64,000 nt of DNA, from contig NZ_CP029797.1 in assembly GCF_003268595.1 (NCBI RefSeq), forward strand, positions 2,315,501 through 2,379,500. The letters run 5' to 3'. The stretch is from Paraliobacillus zengyii (GTDB lineage Bacteria; Bacillota; Bacilli; Bacillales; Amphibacillaceae). Every line of letters begins with the position of its first letter. Positions within the stretch are counted from its first letter, which is position 1. The position numbers were made by a program, and so were the translations under genes. This document shows positions 9,097-17,110 of the stretch, one piece after another. A model generated the notes under the pieces. The model was given only the letters and a program-made list of their open reading frames with translations. It ran no database searches and had not been told where the DNA came from.

Positions 9097-9652
9097 ACAA
9101 ATGGAACTCCTTTATCACGCGTAGTACGCTTGGGGTCACTAAATATTTAATTGATTGTTCCTTTTTTATCCTTTTACGAATCATTGTGGATGATATATCC
9201 ATTATCGGGATATCTAATCCAATGACTGGATAATCTGTTTTTAAAACATAATCTGGTCGTTTCACACCAACAAATTGAATTAATCCTATTAACTCATCAA
9301 TACGATACCATTTCGGTAAATATTCCACCATATCCGCGCCAATAATAAAATAAAACGTAATGTCTGGATGTTTTTCATTTAATAACATTATGGTATCAAA
9401 TGTGTACGATTTACCTAAACGATCAACTTCAATTGTGTGCAGAAGAAAATGATCGTTATCTGCAATTGCTACTTCTAGCATATTAATTCTTTGTGTTACA
9501 GTTGTCGTTGTCTTCGCTTTATGTGGTGGTTCATAGGAAGGAATAAACCAAATTTCATCCAGCCCTAACTGTGTATAAGCTTCTTCAGCTATCATCAAAT
9601 GTCCGATATGTGGCGGATCAAATGTTCCTCCTAATAGGCCTACTTTTTTCAT
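9083..9652 (-). CDS. nadD: Nicotinate-nucleotide adenylyltransferase
   Basis: NadD adenylates nicotinate mononucleotide with ATP to form deamido-NAD, the step before NadE. The 189-residue protein has the nucleotidyltransferase signature GGTFDPPHIGH at 8-18 and the C-terminal ISSTMIRKR motif near 152-160. The ATG is preceded by AAGGAGAA. It sits 10 bases downstream of yhbY and overlaps yqeK. The enzyme for the next step, nadE, lies about 51 kb away in this same window. Confidence 0.96.
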   Translation of the reverse strand: MKKVGLLGGTFDPPHIGHLMIAEEAYTQLGLDEIWFIPSYEPPHKAKTTTTVTQRINMLEVAIADNDHFLLHTIEVDRLGKSYTFDTIMLLNEKHPDITFYFIIGADMVEYLPKWYRIDELIGLIQFVGVKRPDYVLKTDYPVIGLDIPIMDISSTMIRKRIKKEQSIKYLVTPSVLRVIKEFHLYESN

Positions 9653-9662
9653 TTTGTTCTCC

Positions 9663-9953
9663 TTATGGAAGCTCGATCTGTTTATTTTCTACTGACTCTT
9701 TATATAACACAATATTGTTTCCGATTACTTGTACAAGTTCTGCTTCTGTACCTTGCACCAATTGATCAGCAACAACATCTTTATCTTCAGCACAATTCTG
9801 CAGCACACTTACTTTGATTAACTCTCTTTTTTCTAGTGCTTCATTTACTTGTACAATCATGTTCTCATTAACACCTGTTTTTCCTACTTGGAAAATCGGT
9901 CGTAATGGATTCGCTTTTGCTCGTAATGAGCGTTTTTGTTTACCTGTTAACAT
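9663..9953 (-). CDS. yhbY: YhbY/CRM-domain RNA-binding protein (YqeI)
   Basis: A small KH-like CRM-domain protein of 96 residues that associates with pre-50S ribosomal particles in other bacteria. It shows the family start LTGKQKRSLRAKANPLRPIF, the glycine-containing GKTG loop near 25-28 and a C-terminal GNNIVLYKES strand. Located 2 bases after aroE and 10 before nadD in a tight operon with ribosome-assembly GTPase YqeH, which supports a ribosome-assembly role. Confidence 0.93.
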   Translation of the reverse strand: MLTGKQKRSLRAKANPLRPIFQVGKTGVNENMIVQVNEALEKRELIKVSVLQNCAEDKDVVADQLVQGTEAELVQVIGNNIVLYKESVENKQIELP

Positions 9954-9955
9954 AG

Positions 9956-10795
9956 TTATTCATTCCCTTTTAAAATGTCTTCTAGCCCTGATAGTAGTGG
10001 CTCAATCGTTACTTCTTTTCCACTCCATAATTGAAAGGCTAATTTTGCCTGATATAACAGCATCATATGCCCTTGATGGATAGAAGCACCCTTATGCTGT
10101 GCCTCTAAAAGAAATTGTGTCATTAATGGTTGATAGACAATATCACTAACAACTGTATCGTTATTAACATACTCTAATGAAATAATTTGTTCTTGTGTAA
10201 CTGGTTTCATTCCAACTGATGTTGTTTGAATAATTAAATCGTAATCCTGAACATGTTTCTCAGCTTCTTGAAAACTTAAAGCACGTGAGTTTACTTTATC
10301 CGTTCTATTCAAAGGAAGCAAGTCTGTCGCTTTTTTCAACGTGCGATTGGCAATGTCCACTGTCTCAAATGATGCACCACACAAAGCGTAAAATATACCT
10401 CTAGCAGCACCACCCGCCCCTAATACGAGTACACGCTTATCCCCAGAAAAAAGCATTGGAAATTGTGATTGCATTGCCGTCAGATATCCTGCTCCATCTG
10501 TATTATAACCAACCCATTTACCATTTTTAAATACCACTGTGTTTACTGCACCAATTAAAGCAGCATAAGTGTCTACTTCATCTAAATATTTCATAATGGA
10601 TTGTTTATACGGTACGGTAACATTAAAGCCATCCAATTTATCTTCTTTAAGTTTCTCAACAGTTTCACGAAAATTTTCTCTCTCCGTCTCATATAACAAA
10701 TATGTACCATCCCTATCTATTTGTTGAAGAAACTGTTGATGGATCCAAGGTGATAAAGAATGCTTGATTGGATAACCAATTAAGCCTAATTTCAT
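9956..10795 (-). CDS. aroE: Shikimate dehydrogenase
   Basis: AroE reduces 3-dehydroshikimate to shikimate with NADPH in aromatic amino-acid synthesis. From the ATG at 10795 the product has 279 residues. It begins MKLGLIGYPIKHSLSP, a substrate-binding signature, and contains the catalytic Lys segment NVTVPYKQ, the NTDGAGY motif and the nucleotide-binding loop VLGAGGAARG. The longer frame to 10891 overlaps yqeH and lacks a suitable ribosome site, whereas GGGGGAG precedes 10795. Its place inside a ribosome-assembly operon is conserved in Bacillus and probably reflects cotranscription only. Confidence 0.95.
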   Translation of the reverse strand: MKLGLIGYPIKHSLSPWIHQQFLQQIDRDGTYLLYETERENFRETVEKLKEDKLDGFNVTVPYKQSIMKYLDEVDTYAALIGAVNTVVFKNGKWVGYNTDGAGYLTAMQSQFPMLFSGDKRVLVLGAGGAARGIFYALCGASFETVDIANRTLKKATDLLPLNRTDKVNSRALSFQEAEKHVQDYDLIIQTTSVGMKPVTQEQIISLEYVNNDTVVSDIVYQPLMTQFLLEAQHKGASIHQGHMMLLYQAKLAFQLWSGKEVTIEPLLSGLEDILKGNE

Positions 10796-10826
10796 CCTAC
10801 TCTCCCCCTTTTCTTCTAGATAGCTG

Positions 10827-11948
10827 TTATATAAGTGCGTCTCTACGTGATACGGGCATAATGTCCGGTGAATGCGCACTGACAGTTGCATGATTTCCAG
10901 TAACAGTAATCCAACCTAATCCTGGAAAAACAATATCTGTTTTATTATCTTTCACTTTAAAAGATTGTTCTTTTAAAGCTGGATATTCCGTTACATTTTC
11001 TTTACTTGGTGGTGTTAACATTTCTCCTACATGTTTCTCATAAAGGTTTTCTGCATTATCTAATTTTGTTCGATGGATTGTTAGTTGGTTCGCAAAATAA
11101 CAGACAAATGATTGTTTCTCTCCTTTTACAAAATCAAATCGTGCAAGTCCACCTACATATAACGTTTGTCCTTCTTGCAATTGATAAACGCGTGGTTTAA
11201 TCTCTTTAGTTGGTGTAATTGTCTTCAAGTCAAAATCCGACATGTAGTGTGATAACTGTTTTCTATTGATTACACCTGGCGTGTCATATAATGCGGTTGA
11301 ATCATCTAAAGGAATCTCAATAAAACCAAGTGTTGTCCCCGGAAAGTATGAAGTGGTTATTGCATCTTTCGTACCAGTTGACTCATTTATTAGTCGATTA
11401 ATAAATGTTGATTTCCCGACATTCGTGCTTCCTACTACATATACATCTTGCTTTTTACGGTATGACTCAATTGCATTTTTAACTTGATCCATTCCTTGTC
11501 CTGTGGAAGCGGAGATTAAAAATACATCTTGCACGACAAGTCCTAGATCAGCAGCTGACTTTTTCATCCATTGTCTTAACTTACTAACATTAGTCGATTT
11601 AGGCAATAGATCGACTTTGTTCCCTATTAAAATAATTGGATTATCGCCTGTCAAACGATGTAGACTTTTAATAAAGCTCCCATTAAAATCAAATACATCT
11701 ACTAATTTAACAATTAATCCTTTTGTTTTACTGATTTGACTTAGCATATCTACAAAGTCTTGATCAGTATACGAGACATCTTGAACTTCATTATAGTGTT
11801 TTAACCTAAAACATCGTTTACAGATGATGGTATCATTTTTTAAAGCAGACAGTGGAACATAACCTGCTTCGTCTTCATTTATAGTTTGAATTGGTGCACC
11901 ACATCCTTGACAGATATCATCTAATCGTTCTGTGTCTATTCCTTCCAC
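10827..11948 (-). CDS. yqeH: Ribosome-assembly GTPase YqeH (circularly permuted)
   Basis: A circularly permuted GTPase needed for 30S subunit assembly. An N-terminal zinc finger (CQGCG...CKRC) is followed by G-motifs in permuted order: NKVDLLPK (G4), SAST (G5), GSTNVGKST (G1) and DTPG (G3). The most likely start is GTG at 11948, because AAAGGA lies 8 bases upstream and the resulting N-terminus matches the B. subtilis protein, giving about 373 residues. An ATG at 11975 would add nine residues without a ribosome site. The start overlaps the yqeG end by 13 bases. Confidence 0.92.
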   Translation of the reverse strand: MEGIDTERLDDICQGCGAPIQTINEDEAGYVPLSALKNDTIICKRCFRLKHYNEVQDVSYTDQDFVDMLSQISKTKGLIVKLVDVFDFNGSFIKSLHRLTGDNPIILIGNKVDLLPKSTNVSKLRQWMKKSAADLGLVVQDVFLISASTGQGMDQVKNAIESYRKKQDVYVVGSTNVGKSTFINRLINESTGTKDAITTSYFPGTTLGFIEIPLDDSTALYDTPGVINRKQLSHYMSDFDLKTITPTKEIKPRVYQLQEGQTLYVGGLARFDFVKGEKQSFVCYFANQLTIHRTKLDNAENLYEKHVGEMLTPPSKENVTEYPALKEQSFKVKDNKTDIVFPGLGWITVTGNHATVSAHSPDIMPVSRRDALI

Positions 11949-12463
11949 GTTATCATTCCTTTCTTTCGCATCCAACTTAGAATTCTTCGTTCCATTTTTC
12001 GATTAATTCGTGTTAACATACCATCCGTTTGGACAATAGGTACAACGAGGATTGTATAGAAACCTGCACTATTACCACCTAATATATCAGTCATTAATTG
12101 ATCGCCTATAACAACAACCTCTTCTTTTTCCAAGCCCATCCGCTTAGCTGCTTTTTTAAAAGCTCGGTTCAATGGCTTTCTAGCACTATATACGAAAGGT
12201 CTTTTTAAAGGTTCAGAAAATATACGAACTCTTTCTTCCTTATTATTTGAAATAATAGTTACGTTAATATCATTTTCTTCCATGCTTTGAAACCATTCGA
12301 CAATTTCAGGTGTTGCATCTACTACATCCCAAGCCACTAAAGTATTATCTAAATCTGTAATAATACCGGTAATACCTTTCTCTTTTAAAGATTCTGGCGT
12401 TATTTCGAAAATAGTTTGTACATGTTGATTTGGTAAAAATTTTTTTAGCACGTCATTTGCCAC
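11936..12463 (-). CDS. yqeG: HAD-superfamily phosphatase YqeG
   Basis: HAD subfamily IIIA phosphatase of 175 residues. The nucleophile motif DLDNTLVAWD lies near residues 37-46, motif II is IISNNK and the metal-binding motif is GDQLMTDI near 120-127. The physiological substrate is unknown. Relatives dephosphorylate sugar phosphates or phosphatidylglycerophosphate-like compounds. It is the first gene of the eight-gene operon ending at yqeM. The promoter at 12500-12528 lies just upstream. Confidence 0.9.
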   Translation of the reverse strand: MANDVLKKFLPNQHVQTIFEITPESLKEKGITGIITDLDNTLVAWDVVDATPEIVEWFQSMEENDINVTIISNNKEERVRIFSEPLKRPFVYSARKPLNRAFKKAAKRMGLEKEEVVVIGDQLMTDILGGNSAGFYTILVVPIVQTDGMLTRINRKMERRILSWMRKKGMITWKE

Positions 12464-12499
12464 CTCTGTTTACATTTACCTCTCCCATTCCACTTACTC

Positions 12500-12528
12500 A
12501 TCATAAACAATTTATCACGTTCTTTCAA
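12500..12528 (-). promoter_or_regulatory. Sigma-A promoter of the yqeG-yqeM operon
   Basis: On the minus strand, TTGAAA (12523-12528), a 17-base spacer and TATGAT (12500-12505), about 37 bases upstream of the yqeG start. A close match to the vegetative consensus. Confidence 0.75.
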
Positions 12529-12627
12529 AACTATTCTACTAAAAACGCAATAAAATTATATGTATATGCTTTTTAAACCCTTTATATTCCCGAAAATCGT
12601 TCGACAAATTAATGGTTTTTTCACGAC

Positions 12628-12725
12628 TGTGGATAACTTTATGCACACGAAAAATCGCGATAAGACAAGATTTTTCAAGTTTTTCCTCACATTACTAACA
12701 AGTTATCTACAGGCTATGTAGATAA
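12628..12725. promoter_or_regulatory. Cluster of four DnaA boxes upstream of sda
   Basis: Two perfect matches to TTATNCACA occur at 12628-12636 (reverse, TGTGGATAA) and 12639-12647 (forward, TTATGCACA). Two one-mismatch boxes occur at 12703-12711 (TTATCTACA) and 12717-12725 (TGTAGATAA), which face each other as an inverted repeat. They lie 113-210 bases before the sda start. In B. subtilis DnaA binds upstream of sda and activates it, so this is the expected control region. The 12464-12837 interval holds no other gene. Confidence 0.8.
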
Positions 12726-12837
12726 CTATTCGCTTGTATCAAACATTTTAATTTGTTAAAGTATTAATAACTTCTTCCTCATGAGATACAAAAATCGACT
12801 TAATATTGTATATCCAATACTTTAGGAGGGGCTAAAG

Positions 12838-12981
12838 ATGAAACACTTATCAGATGATTTATTAATTGAGTCGTACTATAAAGCATATGAATTAAAGCTC
12901 AGTCCAGAATTTATACGCTTAATTGAGCAAGAAATCGAACGCAGGTCACTTGCTAATTACATTCACTATTTTGCTAATTAG
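12838..12981 (+). CDS. sda: Sporulation checkpoint inhibitor Sda
   Basis: Sda is a small helical-hairpin protein that binds sporulation histidine kinases (KinA/KinB) and blocks phosphorelay entry when replication is perturbed. The 47-residue product begins [20 protein letters not shown] and contains [14 protein letters not shown], both near-identical to B. subtilis Sda. The ATG follows AGGAGGGG. A DnaA-box cluster lies upstream, consistent with DnaA-dependent control. It reads toward sigK, 132 bases downstream. Its own coding end is part of a stem-loop. Confidence 0.95.
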   Translation: MKHLSDDLLIESYYKAYELKLSPEFIRLIEQEIERRSLANYIHYFAN

Positions 12982-12986
12982 CAAGT
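12948..12986 (+). terminator. Stem-loop overlapping the sda stop codon
   Basis: ACTTGCTAATTA (12948-12959) pairs perfectly with TAATTAGCAAGT (12975-12986) around a 15-base loop. The T tract after it is short, so termination is plausible but not certain. The stem contains the last sda codons and its stop. Confidence 0.45.
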
Positions 12987-13113
12987 TTCTCCACTCACTA
13001 AATTATTCTACAATACTAATCAATCAGTTTATATAGGACAGACACTATTATGATGTTTCCTTCATAGATTAGGGATATAGGCAAAAGCCCAAACGCTATG
13101 GAGGTGCATATAC

Positions 13114-13812
13114 TTGTCAACGATCTTAAGTGCGCTTGCTTTACTAATGAAGGATGCACTTTTCTTTGTATCTTATGTAAAAAACCACGCTTTTCCACAA
13201 CCACTCAATTCAAAAGAAGAGGCCATTCAAATCAAAAAAATGCTTGAAGGAGACGAAGATGCTAGAAACATGCTAATCGAACATAATTTACGATTGGTAG
13301 CACACATTGTTAAGAAATTCGAAAATACTGGTGAGGATAATGAAGATTTAATTTCAATTGGTACCATTGGGTTGATTAAGGGAGTAGAAAGTTTTTCAAT
13401 GGATAAAGGAACTAAATTAGCGACCTATGCTGCTCGCTGTATTGAAAATGAAATCTTGATGCATCTTAGAGCATTAAAGAAGACTAAAAAAGATGTTTCC
13501 TTACAGGATCCAATAGGGCAAGATAAAGAAGGTAATGAAATCAGTTTAATAGATATATTACAAGCTGAAAATGATGATATTGTTGAATTTATACAATTAA
13601 ACATGGAAGTTGCTAAAATTCAAAAATACTTAAACATTTTAGATAATCGCGAGAAACAAGTTATAACAAGCCGCTATGGTTTAAGTAAAGAAGATGAATT
13701 AACACAAAGGGAAATTGCAAAGAAACTAAATATATCTCGAAGTTATGTATCTCGAATAGAGAAACGAGCGTTAATGAAAGTATTCCATGAATATTATAAA
13801 AAAGAGAGATAA
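13114..13812 (+). CDS. sigK: RNA polymerase sigma-K precursor (uninterrupted)
   Basis: Sigma-K drives late mother-cell gene expression in sporulation. The 232-residue protein is a full sigma-70-type factor with region 2 ([28 protein letters not shown]) and region 4 ([24 protein letters not shown]). The N-terminal 20 residues match the pro-sequence, with the SpoIVFB cleavage junction S20-Y21 in [10 protein letters not shown]. The start is TTG at 13114, behind GGAGGTG. The gene is continuous with no skin element, unlike the split arrangement of B. subtilis 168. It ends at a strong terminator. Confidence 0.96.
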   Translation: MSTILSALALLMKDALFFVSYVKNHAFPQPLNSKEEAIQIKKMLEGDEDARNMLIEHNLRLVAHIVKKFENTGEDNEDLISIGTIGLIKGVESFSMDKGTKLATYAARCIENEILMHLRALKKTKKDVSLQDPIGQDKEGNEISLIDILQAENDDIVEFIQLNMEVAKIQKYLNILDNREKQVITSRYGLSKEDELTQREIAKKLNISRSYVSRIEKRALMKVFHEYYKKER

Positions 13813-13838
13813 AGAGCACTCCTATGGGTGCTCTTTTA
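13812..13838. terminator. Terminator between sigK and the yrhC-like gene
   Basis: AAGAGCAC and GTGCTCTT pair around an 8-base loop, followed by TTTACTCTTTATT on the plus strand. It serves sigK and, being symmetric, may also serve the convergent gene. Confidence 0.8.
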
Positions 13839-14045
13839 CTCTTTATTCCTTACTTTTATTATTAAAGTCTGAAACCATAATGCACCACCCAAACATGCAA
13901 GCATTAAGGTTATCAAATATGTTAAGTGTTCTGTTTGCTGACGTACATAAGCCTCTATTATGAGACCAGCGTATAAATAACTACTAAGAATTAATAGAAC
14001 AAGCAAGAAGCGTTGAAAGTCTCTAACTTTTGTATCATTCCCCAT
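13836..14045 (-). CDS. yrhC: YrhC-family small membrane protein
   Basis: A 69-residue protein from the ATG at 14045, which follows AAAGGAGAG. It has two predicted membrane helices, about residues 14-33 and 41-60. The RFLLVLLILSSYLYAGLIIEAY core resembles YrhC, whose gene in B. subtilis ends the mtnN-mccA-mccB-yrhC sulfur operon. Here it follows the mtnN region but on the upstream side, with mccA and mccB absent. The function of YrhC is unknown. The family call rests on similarity recalled from memory and on location next to mtnN. Confidence 0.6.
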   Translation of the reverse strand: MGNDTKVRDFQRFLLVLLILSSYLYAGLIIEAYVRQQTEHLTYLITLMLACLGGALWFQTLIIKVRNKE

Positions 14046-14126
14046 CTTGGTCTCTCCTTTACCGATGATGTATGTTGATAATAACATGCATTCGGTGTGA
14101 AAAAACCTAGTAATTCATGGGAAACA

Positions 14127-14822
14127 TTAAATATCTTGAACAACTTCCATAATTAATTGCGCAGCATGTTTTGCTGCGGTATCCAAAAATGCATCAAACG
14201 ATACAGCTGATTCTTTACCGGCAATATCAGATAAAGCTCTTATTATTACGAAAGGCGTATTATATTGGAAACATACTTGTGCAATCGCTGCTGCCTCCAT
14301 TTCAGTTGCAATCAACAAAGGGAATTTTTCTCTAACAAATTCAACACGTATTGGATCCTGCATAAAGGAATCTCCTGTTCCTATTAGACCTTGTTTGGCT
14401 TTCACATGAAGGATTTGTTTAATAACCTTTTCCACTTTCTCTATTAGAAAGGGATCAGCAAGGTATGTTTCTGGTAAACCAGGTACTTGTCCATATGCAT
14501 ACTGAAATGCTGTTACATCAACATCATGATGTGTTACAGCATTCCCAATAACTAAATCACCAACATCTAAAGTTGCATCAAAACCACCAGCAGAGCCTGT
14601 ATTTATAATGTAAGTTGGTTTATAGCGTTCATGTAAGATGGTCGTTGCCATTGCTGCATTAACTTTCCCTATTCCTGATTGCAAGATAACAACACTTTTC
14701 CCTTTAAGAGAACCTGTTATAAATAAACAGTTAGCTATTTTTTCTTCTTTTTCAATATTTGTCATGTTGTCTTTTAATAACGCTATTTCTTGATCCATTG
14801 CCCCAATTATCCCGATAATCAT
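14127..14822 (-). CDS. mtnN: 5'-methylthioadenosine/S-adenosylhomocysteine nucleosidase
   Basis: MtnN hydrolyses methylthioadenosine and S-adenosylhomocysteine to adenine plus the thiosugar, and so detoxifies products of SAM use. The 231-residue protein starts GIIGAMDQEIALL and contains NTGSAGGF, the substrate-binding TEMEAAAIAQV and the catalytic Asp in ALSDIAG. In B. subtilis the gene sits between yrrT and mccA in a cysteine-from-methionine operon. Neither flanking partner is present here. It is 26 bases downstream of yrrS on the same strand. Confidence 0.96.
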   Translation of the reverse strand: MIIGIIGAMDQEIALLKDNMTNIEKEEKIANCLFITGSLKGKSVVILQSGIGKVNAAMATTILHERYKPTYIINTGSAGGFDATLDVGDLVIGNAVTHHDVDVTAFQYAYGQVPGLPETYLADPFLIEKVEKVIKQILHVKAKQGLIGTGDSFMQDPIRVEFVREKFPLLIATEMEAAAIAQVCFQYNTPFVIIRALSDIAGKESAVSFDAFLDTAAKHAAQLIMEVVQDI

Positions 14823-14848
14823 GCTCTATTTCTCCTTCAATAATACTT

Positions 14849-15529
14849 TTAGTTTTCGCTAGTAAAGCGATATTTTTGGTCATTTTCATTTAATATTTCC
14901 ACCTGAGTTGGTTTCCAACCTTGATTTTCAATCCAAGCTATAAAAACGCGGTAATGTTCAGACTCCTCACTATTTGAAAAGGTTGTAATCACTTGTTGTT
15001 CACCATTTCCTGCGACCCATAAATAAATCATATTCTCAGTTGATAAACCTGTAGCTAACGAAGCAGCACGCATCATCTCTTCCCAATCCTCAGAAGTTTT
15101 TTCCCATACAATTTCATGTGGTTCTTCTTGATTAGTTGGAATAGGATTCCAATTCCCAGTATACGCTTCTATGACATTTTCGTCTTCTGATTCTACTACT
15201 TCCAAATTAACTTCTTCTGTTCCATCGGTTTCTAGTTCCAATTGCTCCTCCGCTAGTTCATCAGTATCAGTTGTTTCATTCACATCTTCTTGATCTTGTT
15301 CCGTATCTTGCGTATCTGCTTCAGAAGTTACGTTATCTTCGTTTAATTCTGACTTTGCCGCTGTATCTTCTAATGCATCGTCATCTTCGCCACCAGAAAA
15401 CACAAGAATTGCAATAAAACAAATAATAAGCGCTACACCTAACAAAGCAAGATAGGATAACCATTTTGTATTTTTACGTCTTTTCTCAAATCTATTTAAG
15501 CGACTATATTGATCAAAATCTTCTGGCAT
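14849..15529 (-). CDS. yrrS: YrrS-family DUF1510 membrane protein
   Basis: A 226-residue single-pass protein: a basic cytoplasmic start, a membrane helix at about 23-45, a highly acidic low-complexity linker at 47-115 and a C-terminal extracytoplasmic DUF1510 domain. That domain holds conserved tryptophans (NWNPIPTNQ, SEDWEEMMRAA, WKPTQVEIL). In B. subtilis yrrS pairs with the penicillin-binding protein gene pbpI and is tied to sporulation. Here pbpI is missing. Molecular function is unknown. The acidic linker fits a secreted domain in a salt-tolerant organism. Confidence 0.82.
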   Translation of the reverse strand: MPEDFDQYSRLNRFEKRRKNTKWLSYLALLGVALIICFIAILVFSGGEDDDALEDTAAKSELNEDNVTSEADTQDTEQDQEDVNETTDTDELAEEQLELETDGTEEVNLEVVESEDENVIEAYTGNWNPIPTNQEEPHEIVWEKTSEDWEEMMRAASLATGLSTENMIYLWVAGNGEQQVITTFSNSEESEHYRVFIAWIENQGWKPTQVEILNENDQKYRFTSEN

Positions 15530-15724
15530 ATAGTTTCCTCCCTCTTGACCATTTTACCTTATATTATGTTCTAGTAATGCAATCAATTTCCCTTTTAAAA
15601 TTGTCATTTTTTAAAAGGTTGTTTTTTATGCTACGTTACCATAAACTTTATAATCTACGTCGCAGTTTCTCTCAAGTCTTGATATTCAAAGTAATGGTTT
15701 GCGAAAAAACTTTTAAATTATTAA

Positions 15725-15761
15725 AAAATGTTTCATGCCAATAAGTAGCATGAAACATTTT
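15725..15761. terminator. Terminator downstream of greA
   Basis: A 14-bp stem (AAAATGTTTCATGC / GCATGAAACATTTT) with a 9-base loop. T-rich sequence follows on the minus strand, ending greA transcription before yrrS. Confidence 0.82.
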
Positions 15762-15806
15762 AATTTATTGTCTTTGATTTAAAATCTTATTCATTATGTC
15801 GTTCAC

Positions 15807-16283
15807 TTATTTAACACTTATTATTTTCACATTCATATCACCAGCAGGTGTTGAAACAGCCAGCGATTCTCCAATTTCACGTCCAAGTAAACTTTTAGCT
15901 ATTGGTGAGTCATTTGAGATTTTACCTTCAAAAGGATCTGCCTCAGCACTACCTACAATTGTGTAGGTTTCTTCATCACCATTTGGTAACTCTTGAAACG
16001 TAACAGTCTTACCAAGTGAAACAACATTTGGATTTTGGTTATCATTTTCAATAATAACTGCATGCCGTATCATATTCTCAACATGGCCTATACGTGCTTC
16101 TACAAAAGCCTGCTCATCTTTCGCTGCATCATACTCAGAGTTCTCAGATAGATCACCAAAATCACGTGCTTCTTTTATACGTTCAACAATTTCTTGACGT
16201 TTCTCTGTTTTTAATAAATGCAATTCGTTTTCTAACTTTTCTTTTCCTTCTTGCGTCATATAATAGCTTTTCTCTACAGCCAT
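15807..16283 (-). CDS. greA: Transcription elongation factor GreA
   Basis: GreA rescues backtracked RNA polymerase by stimulating transcript cleavage. From the ATG at 16283, preceded by AAAAGGAG, the protein has 158 residues, the standard length. It has an N-terminal coiled coil with the acidic tip segment [15 protein letters not shown] and a C-terminal FKBP-like domain ending LAVSTPAGD. The upstream in-frame ATG at 16307 has no ribosome site and is not used here. It follows udk after a 188-base gap and ends at its own terminator. Confidence 0.96.
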   Translation of the reverse strand: MAVEKSYYMTQEGKEKLENELHLLKTEKRQEIVERIKEARDFGDLSENSEYDAAKDEQAFVEARIGHVENMIRHAVIIENDNQNPNVVSLGKTVTFQELPNGDEETYTIVGSAEADPFEGKISNDSPIAKSLLGREIGESLAVSTPAGDMNVKIISVK

Positions 16284-16471
16284 TCTAAACACTCCTTTTA
16301 ATTCCAACCCTTTTTAAACAGCAAATTACTTATTGATATTTATTCATAAAGTAGTCTGAATATGTCAATCTAATGTAAAAGTAAACGTTTAATAAAACTA
16401 CTAACCAATACTATGGCAGATTTTTTGTAATATTTCAATACTTTTCTTTTGAAACTTTTTAAGAGATTTGT

Positions 16472-17107
16472 TTAATTCATCTTACGAGCTAATATTGTTT
16501 GTATCTTTGTAGCCATTAAATCAATCGCAACGAGGTTTTCGCCACCTTCTGGAATAATAATATCTGCATAGCGTTTTGTTGGCTCAACAAATTGTAAGTG
16601 CATTGGTCTTACTACATTAATATATTGATCGATAACGGAATCAATCGTACGCCCACGCTCTTTAATGTCACGAAGCATTCTTCTAATAATTCGGACGTCA
16701 GCATCCGTGTCAACGTATACTTTTATATCCATTAAATCTAATAATCGTGGATCTTCTAAGATTAGTATTCCTTCTAAAATAATTACTTCTTTAGATTCAA
16801 CAGATACTACTTGATCAGAACGAGTATGCTGTTTATAGTCATAAATTGGCTTATCAACAGCTTTATGTTGTAATAATTGATGCAGATGCTTAATTAAAAG
16901 ATCATTATCAAATGCTAACGGATGATCATAGTTCGTTTCTAATCTTTCTTCAAAGGGTAGATGCGACTGATCCTTATAATAATAGTCTTGTTCAATAACT
17001 AAAATGGTCTTATCAGCAAAACGTTTGCAAATTGAACGCGTAACAGATGTCTTTCCAGAACCAGATCCACCGGCTACACCTATTACGATAGGCTTTTCAT
17101 TACTCAT
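16472..17107 (-). CDS. udk: Uridine kinase
   Basis: Udk phosphorylates uridine and cytidine with ATP or GTP in pyrimidine salvage. The 211-residue protein has the P-loop [13 protein letters not shown] at about 10-22, a conserved [12 protein letters not shown] segment, the NYDHPLAFD motif and the lid-type Arg-rich block [15 protein letters not shown]. It follows trmR by 3 bases, so the two are likely co-translated. The yrrN and yrrO peptidase-like genes found between these two in B. subtilis are absent. Confidence 0.96.
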   Translation of the reverse strand: MSNEKPIVIGVAGGSGSGKTSVTRSICKRFADKTILVIEQDYYYKDQSHLPFEERLETNYDHPLAFDNDLLIKHLHQLLQHKAVDKPIYDYKQHTRSDQVVSVESKEVIILEGILILEDPRLLDLMDIKVYVDTDADVRIIRRMLRDIKERGRTIDSVIDQYINVVRPMHLQFVEPTKRYADIIIPEGGENLVAIDLMATKIQTILARKMN

Positions 17108-17110
17108 GTG

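Noticed and set aside
13812..13836. Attachment site or skin-element remnant next to sigK
   Set aside because: sigK is continuous and of normal length, followed at once by an ordinary terminator; no recombinase or duplicated core sequence.
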